From Oribacterium parvum (GTDB lineage: Bacteria > Bacillota > Clostridia > Lachnospirales > Lachnospiraceae): DNA of 7,445 bases. How positions within the stretch are numbered: position 1 is the stretch's first letter; each line of letters opens with the position of its first letter. Location of the stretch: contig CALIEL010000073.1 of NCBI GenBank assembly GCA_938022235.1, forward strand, positions 1 through 7,445. Reading direction: 5' to 3'. This document shows, one piece after another, positions 1 to 6,366 of the stretch. The notes under the pieces were generated by a model. That model was not told the origin of the DNA, ran no database searches, and was given only the letters and a program-made list of their open reading frames with translations. The position numbers and the translations under genes were made by a program.

Positions 1-624
1 GTAGAGATCCTTTTCCCATTTTGCCCTACGAGAATGGGCGTCTTCCTCTAAAAGCCCCTGCAAATAAGCCTTGGGAAAGGGCATGGCACTGGCCAGGTTA
101 TAAAGCTTAAGAATCAGCTCCTCTATGCCCTTGTCCTTCTTTCCCATGGAAAACTGATCCACAAAGGTCAGGAAAGCTTCTTCCTTCTTTTCGTACTCCT
201 CCTCCAGAAGCTCCTCTAAAATATCCGATTGGAGCAGGGACATTTCCCCGGTATCTCCAATCCGAAAATGGGCGTCTATAGAGAGGCCTGCATAATTTTC
301 CTCGATAAGTCGCTTACAAAAGGCGTGAATGGTGCTGATATTTGCGGTAGGAAGCAGGGCGATTTCCCGAAGAATCCGCTTGTCATAGCCCTTTTGCAAA
401 TGCTCTTCCAAGCGTTTTTTGATTCTTTCCTTCATTTCCTCCGCCGCAGCCTCGGTAAAGGTCATCAAAACCAAAGAGGAAAGGGAAGCATTTTCCTCTA
501 AAATAAGGGACAGCACATGTTCCACCAGCACTGCCGTCTTTCCGGAACCTGCCGCCGCAGAGACCAGCAGATTTCCTTCTCTATGGGCGATTACCGCCTT
601 TTGCTCTTCCGTCCACAATGCCAT
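1..624 (-). CDS. addA: AddA, helicase-nuclease subunit A (N-terminal part, cut by window edge)
   Basis: This is the first 208 codons of AddA, the UvrD/Rep-like (SF1A) helicase and nuclease subunit of AddAB, which processes double-strand DNA ends for RecA-dependent repair. The frame is open from the ATG at 624 to the left window edge. Visible helicase motifs are the Q motif WTEEQ (residues 4-8), Walker A AAAGSGKT (23-30), motif Ia LMTFTEAAAEEMKERI (53-68) and STIHAFCKRL (97-106), followed by HFRIGDTGE, a stretch typical of AddA. The family is about 1200 residues long, so motifs III-VI and the C-terminal nuclease lie outside the window. The start is the only ATG that fits the conserved N-terminus, with AAAGGG seven bases upstream. 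It directly follows addB, the usual addBA order, but is separated from it by an unusual tandem repeat that carries extra copies of its start region. Confidence 0.95.
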   Translation of the reverse strand, partial: MALWTEEQKAVIAHREGNLLVSAAAGSGKTAVLVEHVLSLILEENASLSSLVLMTFTEAAAEEMKERIKKRLEEHLQKGYDKRILREIALLPTANISTIHAFCKRLIEENYAGLSIDAHFRIGDTGEMSLLQSDILEELLEEEYEKKEEAFLTFVDQFSMGKKDKGIEELILKLYNLASAMPFPKAYLQGLLEEDAHSRRAKWEKDLY

Positions 625-665
625 TTTACTGCCCTTTCTTTCGATACTTTCACCGGTAATACCAT
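591..665 (-). other. Possible 24-codon decoy ORF overlapping the addA start out of frame
   Basis: The repeat unit nearest addA has an ATG at 665 with AAAGGG upstream, exactly 41 bases before the true start and therefore in a different frame. The frame runs through the addA start and stops at TAA 593-591, inside addA codons 10-12. Ribosomes starting here would pass over the addA start and then terminate close by, which could lower or couple addA translation. There is no direct evidence that it is translated. Confidence 0.25.
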
Positions 666-810
666 CCTACTGCCCTTTCTTTCGATACTTTCACCGGCAA
701 TACCATCCTACTGCCCTTTTTCGATACTTTCACCGGCAATACCATCCTACTGCCCTTTTTCCGATACTTCCAATCACAATGCTATCTTACGACTCTTTAT
801 TTTGATACTT
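624..810 (-). repeat. Tandem array of a 39-41 bp unit across the addB/addA junction
   Basis: The plus-strand word GATACTT recurs at 643, 684, 723, 763 and 804, spaced 41, 39, 40 and 41 bp apart. Units 628-668 and 669-709 are nearly identical (41 bp). Unit 710-748 is the same with 2 bp missing from the pyrimidine run, and unit 749-789 is more diverged. A fifth, weak half-copy (790-810) lies inside the last codons of addB. On the coding strand each unit reads a GTATCGAAA word, an A-rich AAAGGG Shine-Dalgarno-like stretch, then CAGTAGGATGG. The last copy of that stretch is the real addA RBS and start (CAGTAAAATGG). The array therefore looks like repeated duplication of the addB-stop/addA-start junction. 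The repeats are contiguous, with no unique spacers, so this is not a CRISPR array. Any function is unknown. Confidence 0.93.
650..745 (-). other. Possible 31-codon leader ORF made of repeat units
   Basis: On the coding strand an ATG at 745, preceded by AAAGGG, opens a frame of 31 codons ending at TGA 652-650. The peptide is itself repetitive: MVLPVKVSK occurs twice, because two neighbouring repeat units are 39 bp apart and so share a frame. A second in-frame ATG sits at 706. The ORF ends 26 bases before the addA ATG. It may be only a by-product of the duplication. A role in translational coupling between addB and addA is inference. Confidence 0.25.
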
Positions 811-3800
811 CTCTATCCACTCGTCCCAAATCGCCTCTTCCTCACCCTTTTCCAGACTTCTATAGGAAAATCCGGGGAGGTCCGGGTCAAAGCCGCAGAT
901 GCTGTGATAGGGGCAGTAGGTGCAGGCCGTTTTATCCATGGTCTCCCGGATAGGAGAAATGGCCTTCTCCCCCTCCAGGATTCTCTTACAATCCTCTTCC
1001 ACCCTCTCCCGCACATAGGAAAGCATGGCTAAAATCTTTTCTTCTTTGGCAACAGAGCCCTTTTCCTCAATAGAGCCGTTTTTCTCCTTTACCGGAAGCA
1101 AAAGGCTGTCTCCCTTTAGCTCCCTATCCATGCGGAAAATGATGTCCTTATCTCCATTGATTAAGCCCTTCGGTCTTGAAGCCTTTAACTTTTCCTGAAA
1201 AAGCTCTTCCTCGGACTGCCCCTTAAAGCTTAGGCTTGGGTTATCCATGGTGAAATAGAACAGTCCTGCAGGGTGAAGCTTATAGTCCGGATGTCTCTTT
1301 TTCTCCTCCTCCAACAAGATGGATAGGTAGAGGGGCAGCTGAATCTGTAGTCCCGCCTTTAAAAGATCCAAGGAAAAATCCGTATTTCCACTTTTATAGT
1401 CCAAAACCTTCAGGTAATAATTCTTTTCCTCATCCAGGTAGCTGTCCACCCGGTCCACCCTTCCCCGAAAGGACAGGGTATCGCTATCATAGTTAAAATC
1501 CCGCTCCAAAGCTTCCACCTGAAAATCTCCGCCGGAAAGCTGGCGCTCCAGCGCCCAGAGGATGGTTTTCGCATTTTCCTTAAACTTATGAAGAAAATAC
1601 TGGTTTCGCCCCCCCTCTAAGAAGGGGGCAAATTCTGGATCCTGCTCACTTTCCGCTATGGCATGATTCAGGTATTCCTGAAAATGCTCGGAAAGTGCCT
1701 CGCCCTTGGCCTTTTCTTCCTTTACCTTCTTAAAGAAGCTTTCCACCAGCTTATGGTAAAGCTTTCCCAAATCGAAGGCCTGAATCTCCGCCTCTTTTCT
1801 TTCCTGCAAATGTAAGCCGTAGCGTAGAAAGTGGGAAAAGGCGCAACGGTTTAGCCCGTCCAATCGGCTTACGGAGCCTTTGATTTTTTCTCCGTAAAGT
1901 CCCTTGGACAGTTCTTTGCTTAGGGGCAAATGTCGGTTCTCCCAAAAGATGGCTTTCAAAAGCTTTTCCAAATCCTTTTTGTACTCTTCCTTTTGCCAGA
2001 GACTATGGAGAAGCTGAAAGGATTCTAGCTGAAAATAGGGAAAAACTTCTTCTTCCGAACGGAACAGGGCTTCCTTTTTGCAAAGTTTCGGTAATTCCTT
2101 GGATAGACTGTCCTTTGCCTGGGAAAAGCTCTGCATTTCCTGTATTTCCCGTTCCAGCTTTCGAATCTTAAGCTTGGGAAAGAGCCGTAGGACTTCCTGT
2201 AAAATAGGAGAAATGCCTCCCCTGCCTTTCGGAATTCTCAAGGGATAAGACAGATACAGTTCTTCCCTGGGGCTTAGGAAAGCGTGATAAAGGTAAAACT
2301 CCTGAATATAGCTTTCCTCCCATGCCAAGGGAGACAGGGTGCAATGCTCCTGCCGTAAAAAACTCTTTTCCTCCTCGGTAAAGAGGGACTTCTTCTTTGG
2401 GGGCAAGGGAATCAGCCCTGCATTTAAGCCCAGGAACAAAAAGGCCTTTGGGTTATGGAAACGGGAGCGGGTTAAGTCGCCCACCAGTACCTGATCGTTT
2501 GTGGCGGGAATCTGCCGCAATTTTTCCAAAGATAAAGCCATATCGAAAAAGGCGGAAAATTCCTTTTTGTTTACCGGGATTTCTCCCAAGCCCTCCTTCA
2601 TTTTAGAAAGAAGAAGCTGAATCTGGCTAAGGCTTCTTTCCAAGCTTTGGGAGAGGGAGTCCATGCCCTCCTCCTTTAGAAAGGTCGCTTCCTCTTCCAG
2701 CTTAAAGCGCTCCATAAGCTTTTCCGTAAAGCTTTCCAAGCTTTCAATTCTTTCCTTAAGGCTGTGGCTTCCTTCATTTTCCTCTAAGAGGCTGAAAAGA
2801 GCTTCCGCTTCCAAAAGGCTTGCCTCTTGAAAAAGGCTTGTAAAGGCGGATTTTCCCTTAAAGCCTTTGGCTCTTGCTTCATTTTCCAAGGCATCAATCC
2901 TGTCCTCTTCCTCCATGCCCCGATACGGAAAGGCCCGAAGATAACGAAAGAAGGAGTCGTAAAGCAGGCCCTTCTCCATCACCTCTAGGGCAGAGCGAAG
3001 AACCTTACTAAAGGGAGAGTCGAAGAGCTTGATATCCTCCTCCAAAAAGAGGGGAATGGCGAATTTTCTTCCCTGCTGAAAAAAGGCATCCCGGTACAGC
3101 TCCACATCCGGAAGCACCACACCGATATCCTGATAACGATAGCCCTTTTCCTCCACCAAGTAGCGGATATGGCTGCAGGCCTCCTCCACCTCTTTGGAAA
3201 TATTAGCGGCTTCGATTACAGAAATGCCATGGGGGAGGGAAGGATAGGCTTTGCCCTCCTGCAAAAATCCCACTACAAGGGTCTGTAAGGCCGGAATTTG
3301 CTCAAATCGAGGAAGTAAAGCGCCCTCCGCTCTTTTCTTCCCTGTTCTACTGTCTATTTCATTTAGGGATAGAGGAGGCAGAATTTCCACTCCCAGCTTC
3401 TCTCCTCTGCTATAAAGCTCCTTTATCGCTTCTTCTGTAAGATAAAAAAGAGATTCCCGCTTTTTTCCATTTCCAAGCTCCGAGATATTTTTCCCGGAAA
3501 ACTCCAGGGAAAAATACAGCTCTCCAGCCCTTTCCATCAAAACCTCTATGCAAAGAAGCTGGATGGGGGTAAAGCCGGTAAAGCCGTCAAAAATCAGGAT
3601 GCTGTCCTTTAAAGTATTGTCCTTCCATAGGGCGGAAATTCCCTGATCTGCAAAGCCTTCCTCCGTGATTCTTCCGGTTTTGGAAAGATAGAGCAGGAAC
3701 TCTTCATAAATATAGGCCAGATCCAAAAACTTGGCCTTCGTAATGGATCTTTTGGATTTTTCCGCGCATTTTCGTAAATCCTCCGGGCTTACCTTGTACT

Positions 3801-4200
3801 GCATACATTCAGAAATCTGGGACTTACATTCCTCAACAAAAGAAAGGCTTTCCGCCTCCCTTTGATAATAACTTAGCTGCTTTTTCTTCTTTCCCAAAAT
3901 CTGGCGAATAATCATCATTTTCCCCATCTCATCTAAGGAAAGGGGGCTCTTTTGATTGGTATTCTCAAAGGCACGGTAATAGAGCCTTTGGAAGCTTAAA
4001 ACATCCACATTCAAAATGCCCTTCCCCTGATTCTCCTCATGGGAAACGATTCTTTTTTGCATGGCAAGGGTATCCTGCTCCGGAACAAGATAATAAATCT
4101 GCCTATGATAATCCTTCCCGGCCTCCTGCAAAGCCTTTCGAATCAAATATTCCGTTTTTCCGGAACCGCCGGCTCCGAGGATGATTTGCAGCTTGGACAT
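787..4200 (-). CDS. addB: AddB, helicase-exonuclease subunit B
   Basis: AddB is the second subunit of AddAB, the RecBCD-like end-resection machine of Gram-positive bacteria. In studied homologues it contributes Chi recognition and the nuclease that cuts the 5' strand. The protein is 1137 residues, close to Bacillus AddB. Residues 9-16 (GAGGSGKT) form a Walker A loop. The C-terminal RecB-type nuclease shows GRVDRVD (Asp916) and LDYKS (Asp934, Lys936). The four iron-sulfur cluster cysteines that clamp the nuclease domain are all present: Cys786 (NRCAFSHFLRYG), then Cys1093, Cys1096 and Cys1102 (CTYCPYHSIC). I place the start at the ATG at 4200, because AAGGAGG lies five bases upstream. A TTG immediately before it is too close to that site. 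Upstream is the nucleoside hydrolase, 13 bp away, and downstream addA. Its last codons lie within the tandem array. It also carries a run of seven G at 1615-1609. Confidence 0.97.
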   Translation of the reverse strand: MSKLQIILGAGGSGKTEYLIRKALQEAGKDYHRQIYYLVPEQDTLAMQKRIVSHEENQGKGILNVDVLSFQRLYYRAFENTNQKSPLSLDEMGKMMIIRQILGKKKKQLSYYQREAESLSFVEECKSQISECMQYKVSPEDLRKCAEKSKRSITKAKFLDLAYIYEEFLLYLSKTGRITEEGFADQGISALWKDNTLKDSILIFDGFTGFTPIQLLCIEVLMERAGELYFSLEFSGKNISELGNGKKRESLFYLTEEAIKELYSRGEKLGVEILPPLSLNEIDSRTGKKRAEGALLPRFEQIPALQTLVVGFLQEGKAYPSLPHGISVIEAANISKEVEEACSHIRYLVEEKGYRYQDIGVVLPDVELYRDAFFQQGRKFAIPLFLEEDIKLFDSPFSKVLRSALEVMEKGLLYDSFFRYLRAFPYRGMEEEDRIDALENEARAKGFKGKSAFTSLFQEASLLEAEALFSLLEENEGSHSLKERIESLESFTEKLMERFKLEEEATFLKEEGMDSLSQSLERSLSQIQLLLSKMKEGLGEIPVNKKEFSAFFDMALSLEKLRQIPATNDQVLVGDLTRSRFHNPKAFLFLGLNAGLIPLPPKKKSLFTEEEKSFLRQEHCTLSPLAWEESYIQEFYLYHAFLSPREELYLSYPLRIPKGRGGISPILQEVLRLFPKLKIRKLEREIQEMQSFSQAKDSLSKELPKLCKKEALFRSEEEVFPYFQLESFQLLHSLWQKEEYKKDLEKLLKAIFWENRHLPLSKELSKGLYGEKIKGSVSRLDGLNRCAFSHFLRYGLHLQERKEAEIQAFDLGKLYHKLVESFFKKVKEEKAKGEALSEHFQEYLNHAIAESEQDPEFAPFLEGGRNQYFLHKFKENAKTILWALERQLSGGDFQVEALERDFNYDSDTLSFRGRVDRVDSYLDEEKNYYLKVLDYKSGNTDFSLDLLKAGLQIQLPLYLSILLEEEKKRHPDYKLHPAGLFYFTMDNPSLSFKGQSEEELFQEKLKASRPKGLINGDKDIIFRMDRELKGDSLLLPVKEKNGSIEEKGSVAKEEKILAMLSYVRERVEEDCKRILEGEKAISPIRETMDKTACTYCPYHSICGFDPDLPGFSYRSLEKGEEEAIWDEWIEKYQNKES
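1608..1629 (-). other. G7 homopolymer and GC-rich inverted repeat inside addB
   Basis: The coding strand carries seven consecutive G (1615-1609) encoding part of Glu862-Gly-Gly-Arg865. A nearby C5 run (1628-1624) can pair with it in a six base-pair stem, CCCCCT with AGGGGG, around a six-base loop. It lies within the coding sequence with no U-tract, so it is not a terminator. Such a run is a plausible slippage site. A one-base change would shift the frame upstream of the nuclease motifs and the last three cluster cysteines. Confidence 0.6.
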
Positions 4201-4205
4201 CAAAG

Positions 4206-4212
4206 CCTCCTT
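4206..4212 (-). promoter_or_regulatory. Ribosome binding site of addB
   Basis: The coding strand reads AAGGAGG, a full Shine-Dalgarno match, five bases before the ATG at 4200. It lies only two bases from a TTG codon at 4203, so it favours the ATG. It sits inside the 13-bp gap after the nucleoside hydrolase stop, which suggests the two genes share one message. Confidence 0.85.
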
Positions 4213-4213
4213 A

Positions 4214-5071
4214 TTACGCTAAGCCTTCAAACATTTTTTCCACAAAAGCTTTACTATCCTTTAATTTGGGCAAATGAATCTGGTTCCCCTCTCCTTCATT
4301 TCCCTCAATTAAATAGCCCTCCTGTAAATCCGTCTCAAAAAGGCGAATCCAATGGAGAGAGTCTTCAAAAAGCTCCGGATAAAAATAATACAAAAGGCTG
4401 GTCATATCCCAGTTGTAAAAGCCGGGAATGCCGTAGACTCTATCATTATAATGCATCCAGTCCTTTGCCTTCCCTAAAATATACTGCCCCAGGGAAGATT
4501 TTTCCAGTCTCCTCTGACATTCCTCATAGGAAAGGAGGAAGGCCAGGCAGGCATTTCCGGTGAGGGTATGGAGATTCTTGCCGTTTTTTAATACAAGCTC
4601 CGTAGCCTTATAATCAATGGAAAAGTTTAACTCCTTCATTTCTTTATTGGCAAAAATCAGGGGTTCTGTAATTCCTCCCATAAAGTAAATGCCCGTCACA
4701 TAGGAAAAAAACTCCGGGTCCAGCATATAGGCCCCGGCGATATTGGTGGTGGAGCCGGTCACCAGGATGTCCACCTCTCCCGGATAACGCTTAACAGTTT
4801 CCAATATTTTTCGGGAGGCTTCGTTCTCCCATTGCCTTGGCCCATCCGCCCCGTACCAAAGGGGAAGTTCTTCTCTTCCTCTCTCCTTTAGCATCTTCTT
4901 TGTATTTTCATAGACCACCGCGGTTTTGTTATTGCCAAAGGAAGAGGATACCCCCAGAAGCTCTATGTCCTTTCGTCCTAAAAGATAGAGCAGGCAAAGG
5001 CCATCATCAATATCGCAGTCCGGAATCCCCATGGTGTTGTCACAATCAAAAAGAAGCTTTCTTTTTTCCAT
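4214..5071 (-). CDS. Nucleoside hydrolase family protein (IUNH superfamily), divergent
   Basis: This 285-residue cytosolic protein matches the inosine-uridine nucleoside hydrolase fold, whose members cleave the N-glycosidic bond of ribonucleosides with a bound calcium. The N-terminal Asp cluster is present but lengthened: DCDNTMGIPDCDIDDG (9-24), where the usual form is DxDPGxDD. Other family marks are FGNN (45-48), VTGSTTNIAGA (104-114), MGG (131-133) and ELNFSIDYKA (147-156, matching the ExNxxxDPxA motif). Near the C-terminus NWDMTS (220-225) aligns with the usual HDPLA, giving Trp221 in place of the catalytic His while keeping Asp222. A Trp here recalls the purine-specific group of the family (Trypanosoma vivax type), but the substrate cannot be assigned. 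The start ATG at 5071 follows AAGGAG and AGAAGG. It lies between the transporter ATPase and addB, with short gaps on both sides, and its leader is a small tandem repeat. Confidence 0.85.
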   Translation of the reverse strand: MEKRKLLFDCDNTMGIPDCDIDDGLCLLYLLGRKDIELLGVSSSFGNNKTAVVYENTKKMLKERGREELPLWYGADGPRQWENEASRKILETVKRYPGEVDILVTGSTTNIAGAYMLDPEFFSYVTGIYFMGGITEPLIFANKEMKELNFSIDYKATELVLKNGKNLHTLTGNACLAFLLSYEECQRRLEKSSLGQYILGKAKDWMHYNDRVYGIPGFYNWDMTSLLYYFYPELFEDSLHWIRLFETDLQEGYLIEGNEGEGNQIHLPKLKDSKAFVEKMFEGLA

Positions 5072-5132
5072 CCTACCTTCTCTCCTTATCTATCCTACTT
5101 TCCTCCCTATGCATCTTACTCTCCCTCCTTAT
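5068..5132 (-). repeat. Three-copy 21-22 bp repeat of stop/RBS/start at the ATPase-hydrolase junction
   Basis: On the coding strand the units are 5132-5111 (ATAAGGAGGGAGAGTAAGAT, then GC), 5110-5090 (ATAGGGAGGAAAGTAGGATA, then G) and 5089-5068 (ATAAGGAGAGAAGGTAGGAT, then GG). The first contains the ATPase stop codon TAA followed by G-ATG. The third contains the true hydrolase RBS and ATG. The middle copy has ATA where the others have ATG. The pattern suggests that an original TAA-G-ATG style junction was duplicated in tandem, separating the two genes by 44 bp and leaving one spare start. Confidence 0.8.
5073..5114 (-). other. Possible 13-codon mini-ORF ending one base before the hydrolase start
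   Basis: An ATG at 5114, one base after the ATPase stop codon and 3' of GGAGGGAG, opens a frame for MHREESRIDKERR. It stops at TAG 5075-5073, leaving a single base before the hydrolase ATG (TAG-G-ATG). This is ideal geometry for translational coupling by reinitiation. It comes from the repeat and may have no other role. Confidence 0.3.
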
Positions 5133-6246
5133 GTAAAAACAAAATTTCTTCTTCCCCTTCTAAAAAGCAAAGTGTGGGGAAGCCCTTTTCCGGAAGCTCC
5201 TCTCCCCTTTCGATAAGGCAGCTCAGGACTTGACCGGCAGGGTTCTTATAAAAGGCACGGAAAAACTCCCCTAAGTATTCTTTTTCTATGAGATGAAAGG
5301 GGCTTAGTGCTTCAGATATTCCGCTTACTTTTTCCCCTTCATGAATGCTTTCTCCCGCAGTCTGCTTTTCTGCTATCTGCTTTTCTACTATCTGCTTTTC
5401 CGCTATTTCTCCTGTAAAGCTAAGCTGTCTCTCCCGAAAAAAGAAAGTATAGTTTCCCTCTTCTTTCTCTACCGGAAAGGAAAAGTAAGGACAGGAAAAT
5501 ACGCCATTTTCCACTCTGCCCAAAATGCTGTTTCCCTTCCCCATAAACCTTGCCACATATTCATTCACAGGAGCGTAATATAGCTTTTCTCCCTCATCCA
5601 CTTGGAGAATCTCTCCATCTTTCATCAGGGCAATACGGTGAGCAAGCCTTAGCGCCTCCTCCTGGTCATGGGTAACCAAAACCACGGTTAGATTCTCTTG
5701 TTTTTGAAGCTCTAATAAAAAGTCTCCCATCTCCCTCCGAAGATTGGGGTCCAGGGCGGAAAAGGGCTCATCCAGAAATAAGATATTTTCATTCATGGCC
5801 AAGGCTCTGGCAATGGCTACTCTTTGCATTTGTCCTCCGGAAAGGCTGTCAATCCGCCTGTCTGAATAGCCCTCCAGCTGCACAAGCTTTAAAAGCTCCT
5901 CCACTTTTTTCCTACGCTCTGCTTTGGGAACTTTTTGCAATTCCAGGGAAAAACCCACATTTTCCCCTACGTTCAAATGAGGAAAAAGCCTTAGATCCTG
6001 AAAGACCACGGAAATTCCCCTCTTATGGCTGGGGAGATTCTGAATTTCCTTTCCCTGAAAGAAAATTTTTCCTTTGCTTAGGGGATATAGGCCAAGCATC
6101 GCCTTTAGAAGACTGCTTTTTCCGCAGCCGCTTTCCCCAAGGAGCGCCAATATTTCTCCGGAACGAACCTCCAGGGAAATATCCTTTAAAATCCTTTTCT
6201 TCTCCAGCTCCAGCTCTAAGTTTTCACAAGATAAACGAATTTCCAC
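5116..6246 (-). CDS. ABC importer ATP-binding protein, PotA/FbpC type
   Basis: This 376-residue protein is the ATPase that powers the importer formed by the two permeases upstream. The nucleotide-binding domain is intact: Walker A GESGCGKSS (37-45), Q-loop Gln83, signature LSGGQMQR (135-142), Walker B ILFLDE (155-160), D-loop SALD (163-166) and H-loop His193. The stretch YYAPVNEYVARFMGKGN (223-239) is typical of the spermidine/putrescine/iron importer class and leads into a C-terminal TOBE-like regulatory region. That region contains a five-residue repeat (EKQIVEKQIAEKQ, 283-295) encoded by 15-bp DNA repeats. The start is GTG at 6246, six bases after AAGGAG (6258-6253). No other start fits the conserved N-terminus. 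It lies 120 bp after the second permease and its stop codon is part of the junction repeat before the hydrolase. The substrate is unknown, as polyamine, iron, phosphonate and thiamine-type systems share this architecture. Confidence 0.93.
   Translation of the reverse strand: MEIRLSCENLELELEKKRILKDISLEVRSGEILALLGESGCGKSSLLKAMLGLYPLSKGKIFFQGKEIQNLPSHKRGISVVFQDLRLFPHLNVGENVGFSLELQKVPKAERRKKVEELLKLVQLEGYSDRRIDSLSGGQMQRVAIARALAMNENILFLDEPFSALDPNLRREMGDFLLELQKQENLTVVLVTHDQEEALRLAHRIALMKDGEILQVDEGEKLYYAPVNEYVARFMGKGNSILGRVENGVFSCPYFSFPVEKEEGNYTFFFRERQLSFTGEIAEKQIVEKQIAEKQTAGESIHEGEKVSGISEALSPFHLIEKEYLGEFFRAFYKNPAGQVLSCLIERGEELPEKGFPTLCFLEGEEEILFLHKEGE
5362..5406 (-). repeat. Three 15-bp tandem repeats inside the ATPase gene
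   Basis: Units 5362-5376, 5377-5391 and 5392-5406 read CTGCTTTTCTGCTAT on the plus strand, differing at one or two bases. Each encodes five residues (I/V-A-or-V-E-K-Q pattern), so copy number can change without a frameshift. They sit in the C-terminal TOBE-like region, apparently a surface linker. Confidence 0.9.
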
Positions 6247-6366
6247 CCTTAACTCCTTTTACAAAATGCTCTGTACGCCCTCTTATTCTTACAAGACTTA
6301 TACTTGTCTTTACGATAATCTAAGCCCACACTGTTCCAACTTCGCTCTATTCAAACATCACTTTTT
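6247..6366. other. 120-bp gap between permease and ATPase, with a short inverted repeat
   Basis: This is the longest gap between confidently called genes other than the addB-addA repeat region. It holds no convincing ORF. An inverted repeat at 6291-6307 has arms ACAAG and CTTGT around seven bases, with a TATAAG word inside it on the coding strand. That could be a weak -10 box, but I see no good -35 at the right distance. A run of seven A follows the permease stop without a GC-rich stem before it, so there is no clear terminator. The gap could hold a promoter or an operator, but the support is weak. Confidence 0.4.

Noticed and set aside
624..810. CRISPR array
   Set aside because: The units abut one another directly with no unique spacers, and no cas genes are in view. 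It is a simple tandem repeat.
419..1032. Plus-strand reading frames encoding repetitive peptides (FRYFHRQYHPTA-like)
   Set aside because: They lie antisense to addA, the junction array and addB, and the peptide repeats simply reflect the DNA repeats. They have no convincing ribosome binding site and match no family I recognise.
1608..1629. GC-rich hairpin in addB as a terminator
   Set aside because: It is inside a conserved coding sequence and lacks a following U-tract on either strand.
1751..1945. Short minus-strand frames inside addB and the second permease (also 813-1016 and 6849-7058)
   Set aside because: They overlap strong genes in other frames and have no homology or start signals that I can see.
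4201..4203. TTG as the addB start
   Set aside because: It is two bases from the Shine-Dalgarno, whereas the ATG right after it has proper spacing.
4039..4563. 174-codon plus-strand frame across the addB start and the hydrolase 3' end
   Set aside because: It is antisense to two well-supported genes and shows no recognisable domain.
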